In this document: in pieces, positions 40,218 through 49,175 of the stretch | How positions within the stretch are numbered: the stretch's first letter is position 1 | How the letters are laid out: every line of letters begins with the position of its first letter | Source: JAGXSE01 sp040757295 | GTDB lineage: Bacteria > Bacillota > PH28-bin88 | Direction of reading: 5' to 3' | DNA length: 64,000 nucleotides | NCBI GenBank assembly: GCA_040757295.1 | Contig: JBFLXH010000010.1 | Coordinates: forward strand, 1 to 64,000 | Translations under genes and position numbers: made by a program | Notes under the pieces: generated by a model | Told to the model about the DNA's origin: nothing | Seen by the model: the letters and a program-made list of their open reading frames with translations, nothing else | Database searches by the model: none

Positions 40218-41018
40218 ATGATGCGTTCCATGTTTGCCGCCGTATCCGGGTTGCGTATCCACCAGATGCGGATGGATGTAATTGCTGACAACATTGCCAA
40301 TGTCAATACCCCCGGGTTTAAACGGGCCAGGATGACCTTTCAGGATATTTTTTACCAGACATTAAGGGGCGGCTCAGCTCCAGACGATGATCGGGGGGGT
40401 ACCAATCCTCGCCAAATTGGCCTGGGGGCTGGGGTAGCCAGTATCGATGTAATCCACACCCAGGGGGCTGCAGGAGCTACCGGTAATCCCACCGACCTGA
40501 TGATCCAGGGAGATGGTTTCTTTATCCTGACTGATGGCGAAAACTTCTTCTATACCCGGGCTGGGAATTTTGCCTTTGATGCCAACGGTAACCTGGTTGT
40601 GCCCGGCAGCGGCCTATTCTTGGTGGACACCGATGGCGCAAGCCCCATTAATGTACCCACAAATGCCAGCAGTTTCAGCATTGACACCTTCGGAAACGTG
40701 ACTTACATCGATGAGAACGGTCTTAACCAAGCCGGAACAATTGGTCTGGTTAAGTTCGCCAACCCGGGCGGGCTGAAAAAAGTGGGAGAAAACCTGTATG
40801 TTATGGACCCAAACGCCCATGACGGCGAACCAAATATCGGCAATCCCGGTACTGAAGGCAGAGGTACCCTGATTCCCTCAGCCCTGGAAATGTCAAATGT
40901 GGAATTAGCCCAGGAATTCAGCGAAATGATTATCACCCAGCGGGGTTTCCAGGCTAACGCCAGGGTTATTTCCACTTCTGATGAAATGCTGCAGGAACTT
41001 GCCAACCTGAAGCGCTAG
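40218..41018 (+). CDS. flgE: Flagellar hook protein FlgE (short, FlgG-like)
   Basis: 266 residues. It has the N-terminal rod/hook motif (MDVIADNIANVNTPGFKRAR), the central FlgE/F/G domain (LMIQGDGFFILTDGENFFYT, then RAGNFAFDANGNLVVP) and the C-terminal SNVELAQEFSEMIITQRGFQ. In B. subtilis the hook protein is of this short, FlgG-like kind, and position after flgD supports hook. ATG 40218 follows AAAGGAGGTCA; ATG 40221 is also possible. The ribosome site lies just beyond a family C element. Confidence 0.93.
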   Translation: MMRSMFAAVSGLRIHQMRMDVIADNIANVNTPGFKRARMTFQDIFYQTLRGGSAPDDDRGGTNPRQIGLGAGVASIDVIHTQGAAGATGNPTDLMIQGDGFFILTDGENFFYTRAGNFAFDANGNLVVPGSGLFLVDTDGASPINVPTNASSFSIDTFGNVTYIDENGLNQAGTIGLVKFANPGGLKKVGENLYVMDPNAHDGEPNIGNPGTEGRGTLIPSALEMSNVELAQEFSEMIITQRGFQANARVISTSDEMLQELANLKR

Positions 41019-41096
41019 AGACGATGGGAAAAAACTAGCCAAAACTATGCCGGCAGCCCGCCAAAAGCGGCTGCCGGCGGATAGGTGAGATAAGCC

Positions 41097-41309
41097 ATGA
41101 TCCAGCTGACTGCCATGGATAATAAGGAATTTATTTTAAACGTCGATATGATTGAACGGCTTGAAAGCATACCGGAAACCCTGATTACCCTTACGAGCGG
41201 CAAGAGGGTCCTGGTGCAGGAAAGCATTGATGTTGTACTGCAGCGGATAATCGACTACCGCCGGGCCGTGTACGGAGTCAGGCGCAGGTACTGCGCCCCA
41301 ACGAGGTGA
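41097..41309 (+). CDS. flbD: FlbD/SwrD family flagellar protein
   Basis: 70 residues. The family block MIQLTAMDNKEFILNVDMIE followed by TLITLTSGKRVLVQESIDVV covers the whole protein. SwrD in B. subtilis raises motor power, probably through the stator. It precedes motA by 5 nt. ATG 41097 has a weak GATAGGTGAGA ribosome site. Confidence 0.92.
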   Translation: MIQLTAMDNKEFILNVDMIERLESIPETLITLTSGKRVLVQESIDVVLQRIIDYRRAVYGVRRRYCAPTR

Positions 41310-41314
41310 CTGAT

Positions 41315-42115
41315 ATGAACCGTTTTGACATGCTAACCGGCATCGGCTTGGTGCTGGGGACCAGTCTGATTGCCTGGGCCATTGTTATCGGTGGTACCCT
41401 GAAGATGTATTGGAATTTTCCATCCCTCTTGATTACTGTGGGTGGCTCCTTCGCGGCCCTCTTGATCAGTTACGACCTCAAACAGGTTAAAGGGGTCATG
41501 CAAACCGTCCGGCATGTCCTCACTGCCGATACCCCCGACCCTCATCAAGTAATCCAGTTGATGACTGAACTGGCCAAAAAAGCCCGGCGGGAAGGACTTT
41601 TGGGGCTGGAAGACGATATCAACCGGTATCCCGATCCGTTTTTCCAAAGGGGAGTCAGGATGATGGTTGATGCCCTCGACCCGGAGCTAATCCGGGAAGT
41701 CCTGGAGACGGAAATAGAGTATACCCAGCGCCGGCATGAACTGGGACAGGGAATTTTCCGCACCTGGGCAGCTTTATCTCCTGCTTTCGGCATGATTGGC
41801 ACTTTAATCGGCTTAATCGCCATGCTGGCTCGCCTTGATGACCCCAGCGCCCTGGGCCCGGGTATGGCGGTAGCCCTGATCACTACATTTTACGGCACTA
41901 TTATGGCTAACCTGGTCTTTATCCCCATTGCCAACAAACTTAATCTCCGCAGCAATGAGGAACTGCTTTTGAAAGAAATGATCTTGGAGGCTATCATATC
42001 TATCCAGTCCGGCATGAACCCCCGAATTTTGGAGGAAAAGCTGACAGCCTTCTTATCTCCCAAGGCTGCCAAAGAAGCTGCCAGCGTCAGGGAGGAGAGG
42101 TCTTCCCTTGCGTAA
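41315..42115 (+). CDS. motA: Flagellar motor stator protein MotA
   Basis: 266 residues with four membrane segments: about residues 5-25, 35-52, 150-170 and 183-205. The conserved loop and helix FRTWAALSPAFGMIGTLIGL, then GMAVALITTFYGTIMANLVF are present. It forms the ion channel with MotB. ATG 41315 follows GAGGTGA; GTG 41306 is an alternative. It overlaps motB by 8 nt. Confidence 0.97.
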   Translation: MNRFDMLTGIGLVLGTSLIAWAIVIGGTLKMYWNFPSLLITVGGSFAALLISYDLKQVKGVMQTVRHVLTADTPDPHQVIQLMTELAKKARREGLLGLEDDINRYPDPFFQRGVRMMVDALDPELIREVLETEIEYTQRRHELGQGIFRTWAALSPAFGMIGTLIGLIAMLARLDDPSALGPGMAVALITTFYGTIMANLVFIPIANKLNLRSNEELLLKEMILEAIISIQSGMNPRILEEKLTAFLSPKAAKEAASVREERSSLA

Positions 42116-42875
42116 GAGGCGCCGGTCAGGAAAGGAAATGGGGGTTTTGGACTGGATGACCACCTATTCTGATATGGTCACCCTGTTATTAACTTTTTTT
42201 ATCCTCCTGTATTCTTTTTCTGTCCTTGATGTGGTCAAGTTTAAGGCTTTTGTAACCTCTTTCCAGGGGAGCGGGGTTCTCAACTGGAGCACTTCGCCCC
42301 TGGAAGAAACAGATCCCCGGGACAGCCAGCAGCCCAACGAGGTTTCTGCCACCCCCAGCCAGCAGGATAGTCTTTCGCTGGATCATGTCAATGAGATTAA
42401 CCCCTTGTTGGAAGCCTACTTCACCGTTCAGGCTTTCCTGCAGGAAAGCGGGCTGGAAAACCTGGTGGAGGTTAGATACGAGGACAGGGGAATCGCCCTG
42501 GATATTAAGGAGCGGGTTTTGTTTGATTCAGGCAAGGCGGATTTAAGGCCTGAAGCAAAGCGATTGCTTGATACTTTGTCAGTACTGCTGGCTAAACTCC
42601 CTTATCAGATTTCGGTAGAAGGTCATACAGATAACCGGCGGATTAATACCCAGGAATTCCCAAGTAACTGGGAATTATCGGTAGGAAGAGCTGTAAAGGT
42701 GGTGCGTTATCTGGTGGAACAGCAGGGCTTAGACCCACGGAAATTCGCCGCAGTAGGTTACGGGGAATACCAGCCGGTGGTCCCCAATACCAGCCTTGAC
42801 AATATGGCTCTAAACCGGCGGGTGGTAATCATGATTATTGCCCGGAATCCCTTTGAAAACCCACTTTCCCAATAA
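42108..42875 (+). CDS. motB: Flagellar motor stator protein MotB
   Basis: 255 residues. An N-terminal single membrane helix (TTYSDMVTLLLTFFILLYSF, with the ion-binding Asp22), a linker, and a C-terminal OmpA-like peptidoglycan-binding domain (LPYQISVEGHTDNRRINTQE, then NWELSVGRAVKVVRYLV and ALNRRVVIMI). TTG 42108 follows GGGAGGAGAGG. It anchors the stator to the cell wall. Overlaps motA. Confidence 0.97.
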   Translation: MRKRRRSGKEMGVLDWMTTYSDMVTLLLTFFILLYSFSVLDVVKFKAFVTSFQGSGVLNWSTSPLEETDPRDSQQPNEVSATPSQQDSLSLDHVNEINPLLEAYFTVQAFLQESGLENLVEVRYEDRGIALDIKERVLFDSGKADLRPEAKRLLDTLSVLLAKLPYQISVEGHTDNRRINTQEFPSNWELSVGRAVKVVRYLVEQQGLDPRKFAAVGYGEYQPVVPNTSLDNMALNRRVVIMIIARNPFENPLSQ

Positions 42876-42894
42876 AGGAACGGAGGTGTACCCC

Positions 42895-43356
42895 TTGTCC
42901 CCAGATTCTTCATTCTGGAAGCGCAAGAAATTATTAGCTCTAATCCTCGTTTTCCTTTTACTGCTGATAGCGGGCGGTTCGGCATATTACTGGTTTTTCC
43001 TGCGGAAGGCTGGCGAGGATGAGGGAGGGATAGCTGAAAAAGGCGAACAGTTAAAAGGGATTACATTAAACAGCTTCACTGTTAATCTGGCTGACCCCGG
43101 TTACCGCCGGTATCTGCGCACCACAATAGCTTTGGAGTATACTGGCAAAGAGAAAGTAATGGAAAAAGAACTGGGAGAAAAGGAGCACCGGGTAAGGGAC
43201 GCAATCATCGGGGTGCTCCGCAGTAAAACTGTGGCCGACATCAATAATCCGGACAAAACCGTCCAGCTGCGGCAGGAGCTGGTTGAGGCCGTCAATCGGG
43301 TATTGGAGAAAAACCAGATTAAGGACATCTATTTCCGGGACTTTATCATTCAATAG
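42895..43356 (+). CDS. fliL: Flagellar basal-body associated protein FliL
   Basis: 153 residues. One membrane helix near the start (LLALILVFLLLLIAGGSAYY), then the extracellular FliL domain (ITLNSFTVNLADPGYRRYLR, with LVEAVNRVLEKNQIKDIYFR at the end). FliL rings surround the stators. TTG 42895 has ACGGAGGTG at good spacing; the upstream frame overlaps motB. Confidence 0.93.
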   Translation: MSPDSSFWKRKKLLALILVFLLLLIAGGSAYYWFFLRKAGEDEGGIAEKGEQLKGITLNSFTVNLADPGYRRYLRTTIALEYTGKEKVMEKELGEKEHRVRDAIIGVLRSKTVADINNPDKTVQLRQELVEAVNRVLEKNQIKDIYFRDFIIQ

Positions 43357-43367
43357 GGGGGCAACCA

Positions 43368-43724
43368 GTGCTGACTGAGACAGAAATCCAGCGGATGATC
43401 AATAAACTCCACCAGAATACCGGGCCAAAAATTGCCCCGGTTCAATTCTCACCCTTGGAGCCCATCCCTTTACAAGGGACCAAGGTTTCCCTAAGCCACT
43501 TGGCTGACATTGGAGTTACTGTTGCTGTCCAGTTAGGAAGAGCCACCCTTACCGTTAAGGAGATCCTGGCTTTGGAGGAAGGCTCTGTAATTACTCTTGA
43601 ATCTCTCGCCGGGGAACCGGCAGAACTCCTGGTTAACGAGCAGCCCCTGGGCAGGGGAGAAGTAGTGGTAATTAATGACACCTTTGGCATCCGGATTACC
43701 GCTTTAGGTGAAGTAAAGGAATAA
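43368..43724 (+). CDS. fliN: Flagellar motor switch protein FliN
   Basis: 118 residues. A lone SpoA domain: LADIGVTVAVQLGRATLTVK, then LEEGSVITLESLAGEPAELL and GEVVVINDTFGIRIT. FliN builds the base of the C ring and also takes part in export. GTG 43368 follows GGGGGGCAA. A second SpoA protein, FliY, is encoded at 57679; having both is like Thermotoga rather than B. subtilis. Confidence 0.94.
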   Translation: MLTETEIQRMINKLHQNTGPKIAPVQFSPLEPIPLQGTKVSLSHLADIGVTVAVQLGRATLTVKEILALEEGSVITLESLAGEPAELLVNEQPLGRGEVVVINDTFGIRITALGEVKE

Positions 43725-43740
43725 GGAATGGTGCGGCAAA

Positions 43741-44088
43741 ATGGGTGAGTTATACACCGCTGTCTTGCGGCTTTTGATTTTTCTCCCGCTGGTAGCAGCC
43801 CTGGCTTATTTCAGCCTTAAATACGGGTTAGGCAGGCGCTGGCAGTTACAGGGAACCGGCTTTATCAAGGTGCTGGACCGGGTATCCCTGAATGCCAAAA
43901 GCCACCTGTACCTGGTGGAAGCAGGAGGAAGGTATTTTGTAGTCGCTTCAGGCGACCAGGGTCCTCGGTTAATAACCGAACTGCCCGATTGGCGCCCCGC
44001 CGATCCCGGGCCTCCGGCCGCCGGGTCCGGCTGGAAAATGTGGAGGCGAGGTATTGGAGGCCCGGGAGAAAAAAATGAGAAAAGTTAG
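43741..44088 (+). CDS. fliO: Flagellar biosynthetic protein FliO
   Basis: 115 residues. One N-terminal membrane helix (LYTAVLRLLIFLPLVAALAY) followed by the conserved cytoplasmic block VLDRVSLNAKSHLYLVEAGG with RYFVVASGDQGPRLI. FliO helps assemble the FliP ring of the export gate. It overlaps the fliP start by 14 nt. Confidence 0.9.
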   Translation: MGELYTAVLRLLIFLPLVAALAYFSLKYGLGRRWQLQGTGFIKVLDRVSLNAKSHLYLVEAGGRYFVVASGDQGPRLITELPDWRPADPGPPAAGSGWKMWRRGIGGPGEKNEKS

Positions 44089-44839
44089 GTATGGATTGAT
44101 TTTTGGGATTGCGGTGGTGACAGCCTTTTTCTTAATCCAGTTACCTGCCTGGGCACAACCGGTTTTCCCGGCTTTGAGCCTGGAAATTGGCGGGGCTGAA
44201 CATCCCCAGGAAGTAGTAGGTTCGCTGCAGGTCTTGTTCCTGTTGACTGTATTGGCCTTAGTACCTGCTATCTTGGTCTTGATGACTTCCTTTACCAGGA
44301 TAATTGTTGTCCTGTCCTTTGTCCGCAGCGCCATGGCCACTCACCAAACGCCCCCCAATCAGGTCTTAATAGGTCTGGCTCTGTTTTTAACCTTCTTTAC
44401 CATGGCGCCGGTTTATCAGGAGGTTAAGGTTAAGGCCCTGAACCCCTATCTGGCCCAGCAAGTGACTTATCAGGAAGCCTTGGCCTTGGCCGAAAAACCG
44501 GTTAAGGAATTCATGTTCCGGCAGACCAGAGAAAAAGATTTGGCCCTGTTTGTTAACCTGTCCCAAGGCCCCAGACCCCGGTCCAAGGAGGATGTGCCCA
44601 TTACGACACTGATTCCGGCCTTTGTGATCAGCGAGTTAAAGACGGCTTTCCAAATGGGGTTTTTAATCTATGTGCCTTTTTTGGTCATTGACATGGTTGT
44701 TGCCAGCACCTTGATGTCTATGGGTATGTTTATGGTTCCCCCAGTGGTGATATCACTTCCCTTTAAGCTGTTGTTATTTGTGATGGTAGACGGGTGGTAC
44801 CTGGTGGTCAAATCACTGCTAGAGAGTTTCGCCAGGTAA
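44075..44839 (+). CDS. fliP: Flagellar type III export gate protein FliP
   Basis: 254 residues. An N-terminal signal peptide (FGIAVVTAFFLIQLPAWAQP) and four membrane helices, with the family blocks LLTVLALVPAILVLMTSFTR and then FVRSAMATHQTPPNQVLIGL. The C-terminal SMGMFMVPPVVISLPFKLLL is typical. ATG 44075 follows GGGAGAA; TTG 44054 behind GGAGGCGAGG is an alternative. fliQ follows, separated by a deleted family C element. Confidence 0.97.
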   Translation: MRKVRYGLIFGIAVVTAFFLIQLPAWAQPVFPALSLEIGGAEHPQEVVGSLQVLFLLTVLALVPAILVLMTSFTRIIVVLSFVRSAMATHQTPPNQVLIGLALFLTFFTMAPVYQEVKVKALNPYLAQQVTYQEALALAEKPVKEFMFRQTREKDLALFVNLSQGPRPRSKEDVPITTLIPAFVISELKTAFQMGFLIYVPFLVIDMVVASTLMSMGMFMVPPVVISLPFKLLLFVMVDGWYLVVKSLLESFAR

Positions 44840-44848
44840 GGCACATTT

Positions 44849-44897
44849 GGGGACATTCCGCAACAAGGATGACCCGCGTTAGCAGCGGTGTGTCCCC
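44849..44897 (+). repeat. Deleted family C element between fliP and fliQ
   Basis: Only the ends remain: GGGGACATTCCGC and GCGGTGTGTCCCC, about 49 bp in total, followed by ATACCTTA as in the array at 31800. It is a likely internal-deletion derivative of the 105-109 bp element. Confidence 0.8.
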
Positions 44898-44922
44898 ATA
44901 CCTTAGATCAAGGAGGTCAAGC

Positions 44923-45192
44923 ATGTCCCAGGAGTATGTTATCCATTTAGCCAGAGAAGCTTTAAGCTTGGCCCTGCTGCTGGCCGCTCCCGCCCTGGGT
45001 TTTGGCCTGGTGGTCGGACTTACGATCAGTATCCTGCAGGCAACTACCCAAATCCAGGAGCAAACCTTGACCTTTGTGCCTAAAATTGTGGCTGTCCTTG
45101 GTTCCCTTATCATGTTTGGTTCCTGGATGCTGGCCGCTTTGGTGAATTTTACAACAGAATTGTATGCTGGCTTAAGTGGGATCGTGCGCTAG
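44923..45192 (+). CDS. fliQ: Flagellar type III export gate protein FliQ
   Basis: 89 residues with two membrane helices (ALSLALLLAAPALGFGLVVG, and PKIVAVLGSLIMFGSWMLAA) joined by the conserved loop ATTQIQEQTLTFVPK. ATG 44923 has AAGGAGGTCAA at ideal spacing; the longer open frame upstream crosses a family C element. Part of the FliPQR gate. Confidence 0.97.
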   Translation: MSQEYVIHLAREALSLALLLAAPALGFGLVVGLTISILQATTQIQEQTLTFVPKIVAVLGSLIMFGSWMLAALVNFTTELYAGLSGIVR

Positions 45193-45208
45193 AGGGGGGG
45201 ATTTTGTA

Positions 45209-45979
45209 TTGCCTGAAATGGGGAACTGGCAGTCAATGCTTTTGGTCCTGGTCAGGATGGCCTCATTTATGGTGGCTGCCCCATTTTTTGCCATCCGGCA
45301 GGTTCCCGGTTTAGCCAAAATAGGCCTGGCAGCCCTTTTGACCTTCTTAATATTTCCTGCCTTACCTCCCGTTCCCGCTGTTTTATTGCCGGATACCCTG
45401 GGGGGTACAGCGCTGGTATTGGTGGGAGAGGTTTTGGTGGGTCTGGCCATGGGGTTTGTTGCCACCCTGACCTTTTCGGCCATTAGGGTTGCGGGGGAGC
45501 TGGCCGACCTGCATATGGGTTTTGCCATGACCATATTGATGGATCCCCAAACTAGTACCCAGACAAGTTTAATGGGGGAGTTCCTTTACCTGGTAGGTAT
45601 TTTGCTGCTATTGGCGGCTAATGCGCACCATCACCTGTTGGCGGGACTGATCAAAAGCTACCAAATTGTTCCTTTGGGCAGCCCAACTTTCAGCGGCTTG
45701 GCAGCCAGCAATGCTGTGGGAATTTTTTCGGCCATGTTTGCCATGGCTGTCAGGATTGCCGCACCGGTGATGGCGGTGATGTTGATCACCGACTTGGCCC
45801 TTGGTATGGTTGCCCGGACTGTCCCCCAGCTTAATGTGTTCATCTTGGGTTTTCCGTTAAAGATTGCCTTGGGCATCTTTACCTTTAGCCTGGCTGCGCC
45901 CCTCTTAGCCGTGGCAGCAAACAACCTTTTTGCCCAAATGGAAAAGGATTTAGCCTTGCTAATAGGGAGCTTGTTTTAA
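45209..45979 (+). CDS. fliR: Flagellar type III export gate protein FliR
   Basis: 256 residues with several membrane helices. Recognised by LVRMASFMVAAPFFAIRQVP at the N-terminus, GEVLVGLAMGFVATLTFSAI, and FPLKIALGIFTFSLAAPLLA at the C-terminus. TTG 45209 follows GAGGGGGGGATT. It overlaps flhB by 1 nt (TAATG). Confidence 0.96.
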   Translation: MPEMGNWQSMLLVLVRMASFMVAAPFFAIRQVPGLAKIGLAALLTFLIFPALPPVPAVLLPDTLGGTALVLVGEVLVGLAMGFVATLTFSAIRVAGELADLHMGFAMTILMDPQTSTQTSLMGEFLYLVGILLLLAANAHHHLLAGLIKSYQIVPLGSPTFSGLAASNAVGIFSAMFAMAVRIAAPVMAVMLITDLALGMVARTVPQLNVFILGFPLKIALGIFTFSLAAPLLAVAANNLFAQMEKDLALLIGSLF

Positions 45980-47061
45980 TGACATGCGAGCTATGGCGGT
46001 TTAACCTTCAGTTGTTTGCAGAGGAAAAAACCGAAGAGGCCACCCCCCACCGCAGGGAAGAAGCCAGGCGGAAGGGTCAGGTTGCCCGCAGCACGGACTT
46101 AAACGCGGCTGTGGGTATGACAGCGCTGATCTTGCTCTTGTTAATGCTATGGCCGGAAATTTTCCGGCAGATCAGCCGGGTGATGGTGTGGCTTTTTGCA
46201 GGAATGCTCAGTAATCCCTATACCCTAGGCGATTTGCATTATATCTTCACAACTGTGGTTCTAGTTTTTCTAAAACTGATGGCACCGGTGTTTTTGGTTG
46301 CCCTGGCGGCCGGGATGGCTGTGAATTATGCTCAGGTTGGTTTTCTTGTTTCACCTGATCCGATAAAATTTAAACTTAACCACCTAAATCCAATAGAAGG
46401 CATAAAAAGGATCCTTTCCAAACGCGCCTTAGTAGAAATGACCAAAGCCTTAAGCAAAGTAGCAATTGTCGGTCTTGTTACTTTCTTAATCGTAAAATCC
46501 GGGTTTTCCGAGCTTCTGTTTTTAAGCGAGATGGGTCTTCAAAAAGGGACTTCCACTGTGGCCGCCCTGGTTTTTCATGTTGCTTTAGGGGCTGTTAGCG
46601 TTTTTTTCCTGGTAGCTGTACTAGACCTTTTGTTTCAGCGCCGGGAGTACCGGGAACGGCTCAAAATGAGCAAACAGGAAGTAAAAGAAGAGTATAAACA
46701 AATGGAAGGGGATCCCCTGATTAGGGCGAAAATCAGGGAAAAACAGAGGCGTCTGGCAGCTAAAAGAATGATCGCCAGCGTACCGGAAGCTACCGTGGTA
46801 GTGACTAACCCTACTCACCTGGCAGTAGCCCTAAAGTATGTGGAAAAGGAAATGGCAGCCCCTACTGTGGTTGCCAAGGGGGCGGGAGATATTGCTCTGC
46901 GCATAGCTGAGGTGGCCCGAAGCCACCAAGTCCCGGTAGTGGAGAACAAGCCGGTAGCCCAGTTTCTTTATAAAAGCGTGGAGATTGACCAGGAGATACC
47001 TCCTGAGTTGTATCAAGCAGTGGCGGAAATTTTGGCCATGCTCTACAAAATCAAAAAGTGA
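45979..47061 (+). CDS. flhB: Flagellar export switch protein FlhB
   Basis: 360 residues. Four membrane helices in the first 210 residues and a cytoplasmic domain with the autocleavage site NPTH at residues 277-280 (VVVTNPTHLAVALKY). Cleavage there drives the change from hook to filament export together with FliK. N-terminal EEKTEEATPHRREEARRKGQ is typical. Complete, no anomalies. Confidence 0.98.
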   Translation: MTCELWRFNLQLFAEEKTEEATPHRREEARRKGQVARSTDLNAAVGMTALILLLLMLWPEIFRQISRVMVWLFAGMLSNPYTLGDLHYIFTTVVLVFLKLMAPVFLVALAAGMAVNYAQVGFLVSPDPIKFKLNHLNPIEGIKRILSKRALVEMTKALSKVAIVGLVTFLIVKSGFSELLFLSEMGLQKGTSTVAALVFHVALGAVSVFFLVAVLDLLFQRREYRERLKMSKQEVKEEYKQMEGDPLIRAKIREKQRRLAAKRMIASVPEATVVVTNPTHLAVALKYVEKEMAAPTVVAKGAGDIALRIAEVARSHQVPVVENKPVAQFLYKSVEIDQEIPPELYQAVAEILAMLYKIKK

Positions 47062-47090
47062 CCCTTTAACCGGAGAAAGGAGGGTGGAAG

Positions 47091-49175
47091 ATGGCTCAGA
47101 TGAAGGGTACCGGTATAGCCTCGCTGAAAAGAGCTTTTGGCGGGCGGATCAGCGATTTAGCCCTAGTAACTGTAATAGTTGGCATTGTGCTGATTATCGT
47201 CATCCCCTTGCCGCCGGAATTATTAAGTTTATTGCTGATTTTCAGCCTGGCCTTTAGCCTGATTATTTTGCTGTCAACTTTGTTTACCACCCACCCTTTA
47301 CAGTTATCGGTTTTTCCTGCCCTGCTCTTGGTGGTTACCCTATTCCGCCTGGCGTTAAACATCTCTTCCACCCGCCTGATCCTGGGCAGGGGGGACGCTG
47401 GTTCAGTAATCCAGGCTTTCGGTGATTTTGTTGTAGGCGGAGATTATGTGGTCGGTTTTATTGTTTTCGTAATTATTACTGTAGTCCAATTTGTTGTAAT
47501 TACCACCGGGGCTGGCAGGGTAGCGGAGGTAGCAGCCCGGTTTACCCTTGATGCAATGCCTGGAAAACAGATGAGTATCGATGCTGATTTAAATTCAGGC
47601 TTGATTACCGAACAGGAGGCCAAGGAGCGCCGCCGCTTAATCCAGCGGGAGGCTGATTTCTTCGGGGCTATGGATGGCGCCAGCAAGTTTGTTAAAGGAG
47701 ACGCTATTGCCGGTATTGTAATCACCTTGGTCAATATCCTGGGTGGATTGGTGATTGGCATGTGGCAAATGGGCCTTTCTCTGCAGGGGGCGTTGTTAAA
47801 GTTTACCCTTTTGACGGTAGGGGACGGCCTGGTCACCCAGATTCCGGCCCTCTTGGTCTCTACGGCGACCGGCATTCTGGTAACCAGAACCGGGTCAACG
47901 GACAGTTTTGGCCAAGAGGTTGTCGGCCAGTTAACCGCTTACCCCCGGGTTATTGCTTTGGCGGCGGGTATTTTAGCCTTTCTTGCCCTGGTGCCCGGGT
48001 TGCCCCCGGCGCCTTTCCTGATTTTAGCGGCCGGTACGGGCTATGTTGCCTATAACCTGGGGCAGGAGGCCCAACGCAAGGAAGCGGAGGAAAGACAAAA
48101 AGCCTCCTTGCCGGAAACCCGGCCTCGCCAGCCGGAAAACGTTTTGCAGCTCTTGCAGGTTGACCCCCTGGAAATAGAAATCGGCTATAACCTGATTCCC
48201 TTTACTGATGAATCCCAAGGGGGGGATTTGTTGGACCGGTTGGCAGCAGTGCGGCGCCAGTGCGCTGTTGAGCTTGGGATCTATGTCCGGCCCATTCGCA
48301 TTAGGGATAACCTCCAGTTGTCACCCCATACCTATGTATTTCGCATCAGAGGGGCCGAGGTTGCTTATGGCGAAGTGTTTCCTGGCATGTTTTTAGCCAT
48401 GAACCCAGGGGGCATTGAAGAGCCAGTTGCCGGCAACCAAACCAGGGAGCCTACCTTTGGCTTGCCAGCCTGGTGGGTTAACCCCGCTGAAAAAGAACGC
48501 CTGGAAATAAAGGGCTTTACCGTTGTGGACAGTATCACGGTACTGATCACTCATTTGACTGAATTCATTAAGTCCCACAGCGCTGAGCTCTTGGGCCGGC
48601 AGGAAGTAAAAGAATTGCTCGATACGGTGAAAGAGAATAACCCGGCGGTGGTGGAGGAACTGGTGCCCGACCTGCTTACTCTGGGCGAGGTGCAGCGGGT
48701 TTTGCAGAATCTGTTAAAAGAGAAGGTGCCCATCCGCAACCTAGTAACAATTTTAGAAACCATGGCGGATACAGCAAGGATGACTAAGGATCTGGATTTT
48801 ATCACCGAGGCGGTACGCCAATCCATCAGCCGGATTATCAGCCGCCAGTATACTCAAAACGGAAATTCCCTGGCGGTGATTACCCTGCATCCCAAGCTGG
48901 AGCAAACCCTGGCCGAAGCCCTGCAGCCCACCCAAAACGGCGCCTATCCGGTGTTGCCGCCTGATATGGCCCAAGTTATTTTTAAGAATTTGGGTGAACT
49001 AGCCGAGAAAATGGCCATGGCTGGCAGCCAGCCGGTAGTGTTGACCTCTTCAAGAGTCCGCTTGCCTTTTAAGCGGTTAACAGAGAGATTTCTACCTAGC
49101 TTGGTGGTATTATCCTTAAATGAGCTGGAGCCTAGTTTGGATGTAGAATCCATAGGGACGGTGACGCTAAATTGA
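47091..49175 (+). CDS. flhA: Flagellar export protein FlhA
   Basis: 694 residues. Eight membrane helices within the first 330 residues and a large cytoplasmic domain that docks substrates and chaperones. The FHIPEP block is clear: FPALLLVVTLFRLALNISST, then RFTLDAMPGKQMSIDADLNS and KEAEERQK at the linker. ATG 47091 follows AAAGGAGGGTGG. It overlaps flhF by 4 nt. Confidence 0.98.
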   Translation: MAQMKGTGIASLKRAFGGRISDLALVTVIVGIVLIIVIPLPPELLSLLLIFSLAFSLIILLSTLFTTHPLQLSVFPALLLVVTLFRLALNISSTRLILGRGDAGSVIQAFGDFVVGGDYVVGFIVFVIITVVQFVVITTGAGRVAEVAARFTLDAMPGKQMSIDADLNSGLITEQEAKERRRLIQREADFFGAMDGASKFVKGDAIAGIVITLVNILGGLVIGMWQMGLSLQGALLKFTLLTVGDGLVTQIPALLVSTATGILVTRTGSTDSFGQEVVGQLTAYPRVIALAAGILAFLALVPGLPPAPFLILAAGTGYVAYNLGQEAQRKEAEERQKASLPETRPRQPENVLQLLQVDPLEIEIGYNLIPFTDESQGGDLLDRLAAVRRQCAVELGIYVRPIRIRDNLQLSPHTYVFRIRGAEVAYGEVFPGMFLAMNPGGIEEPVAGNQTREPTFGLPAWWVNPAEKERLEIKGFTVVDSITVLITHLTEFIKSHSAELLGRQEVKELLDTVKENNPAVVEELVPDLLTLGEVQRVLQNLLKEKVPIRNLVTILETMADTARMTKDLDFITEAVRQSISRIISRQYTQNGNSLAVITLHPKLEQTLAEALQPTQNGAYPVLPPDMAQVIFKNLGELAEKMAMAGSQPVVLTSSRVRLPFKRLTERFLPSLVVLSLNELEPSLDVESIGTVTLN

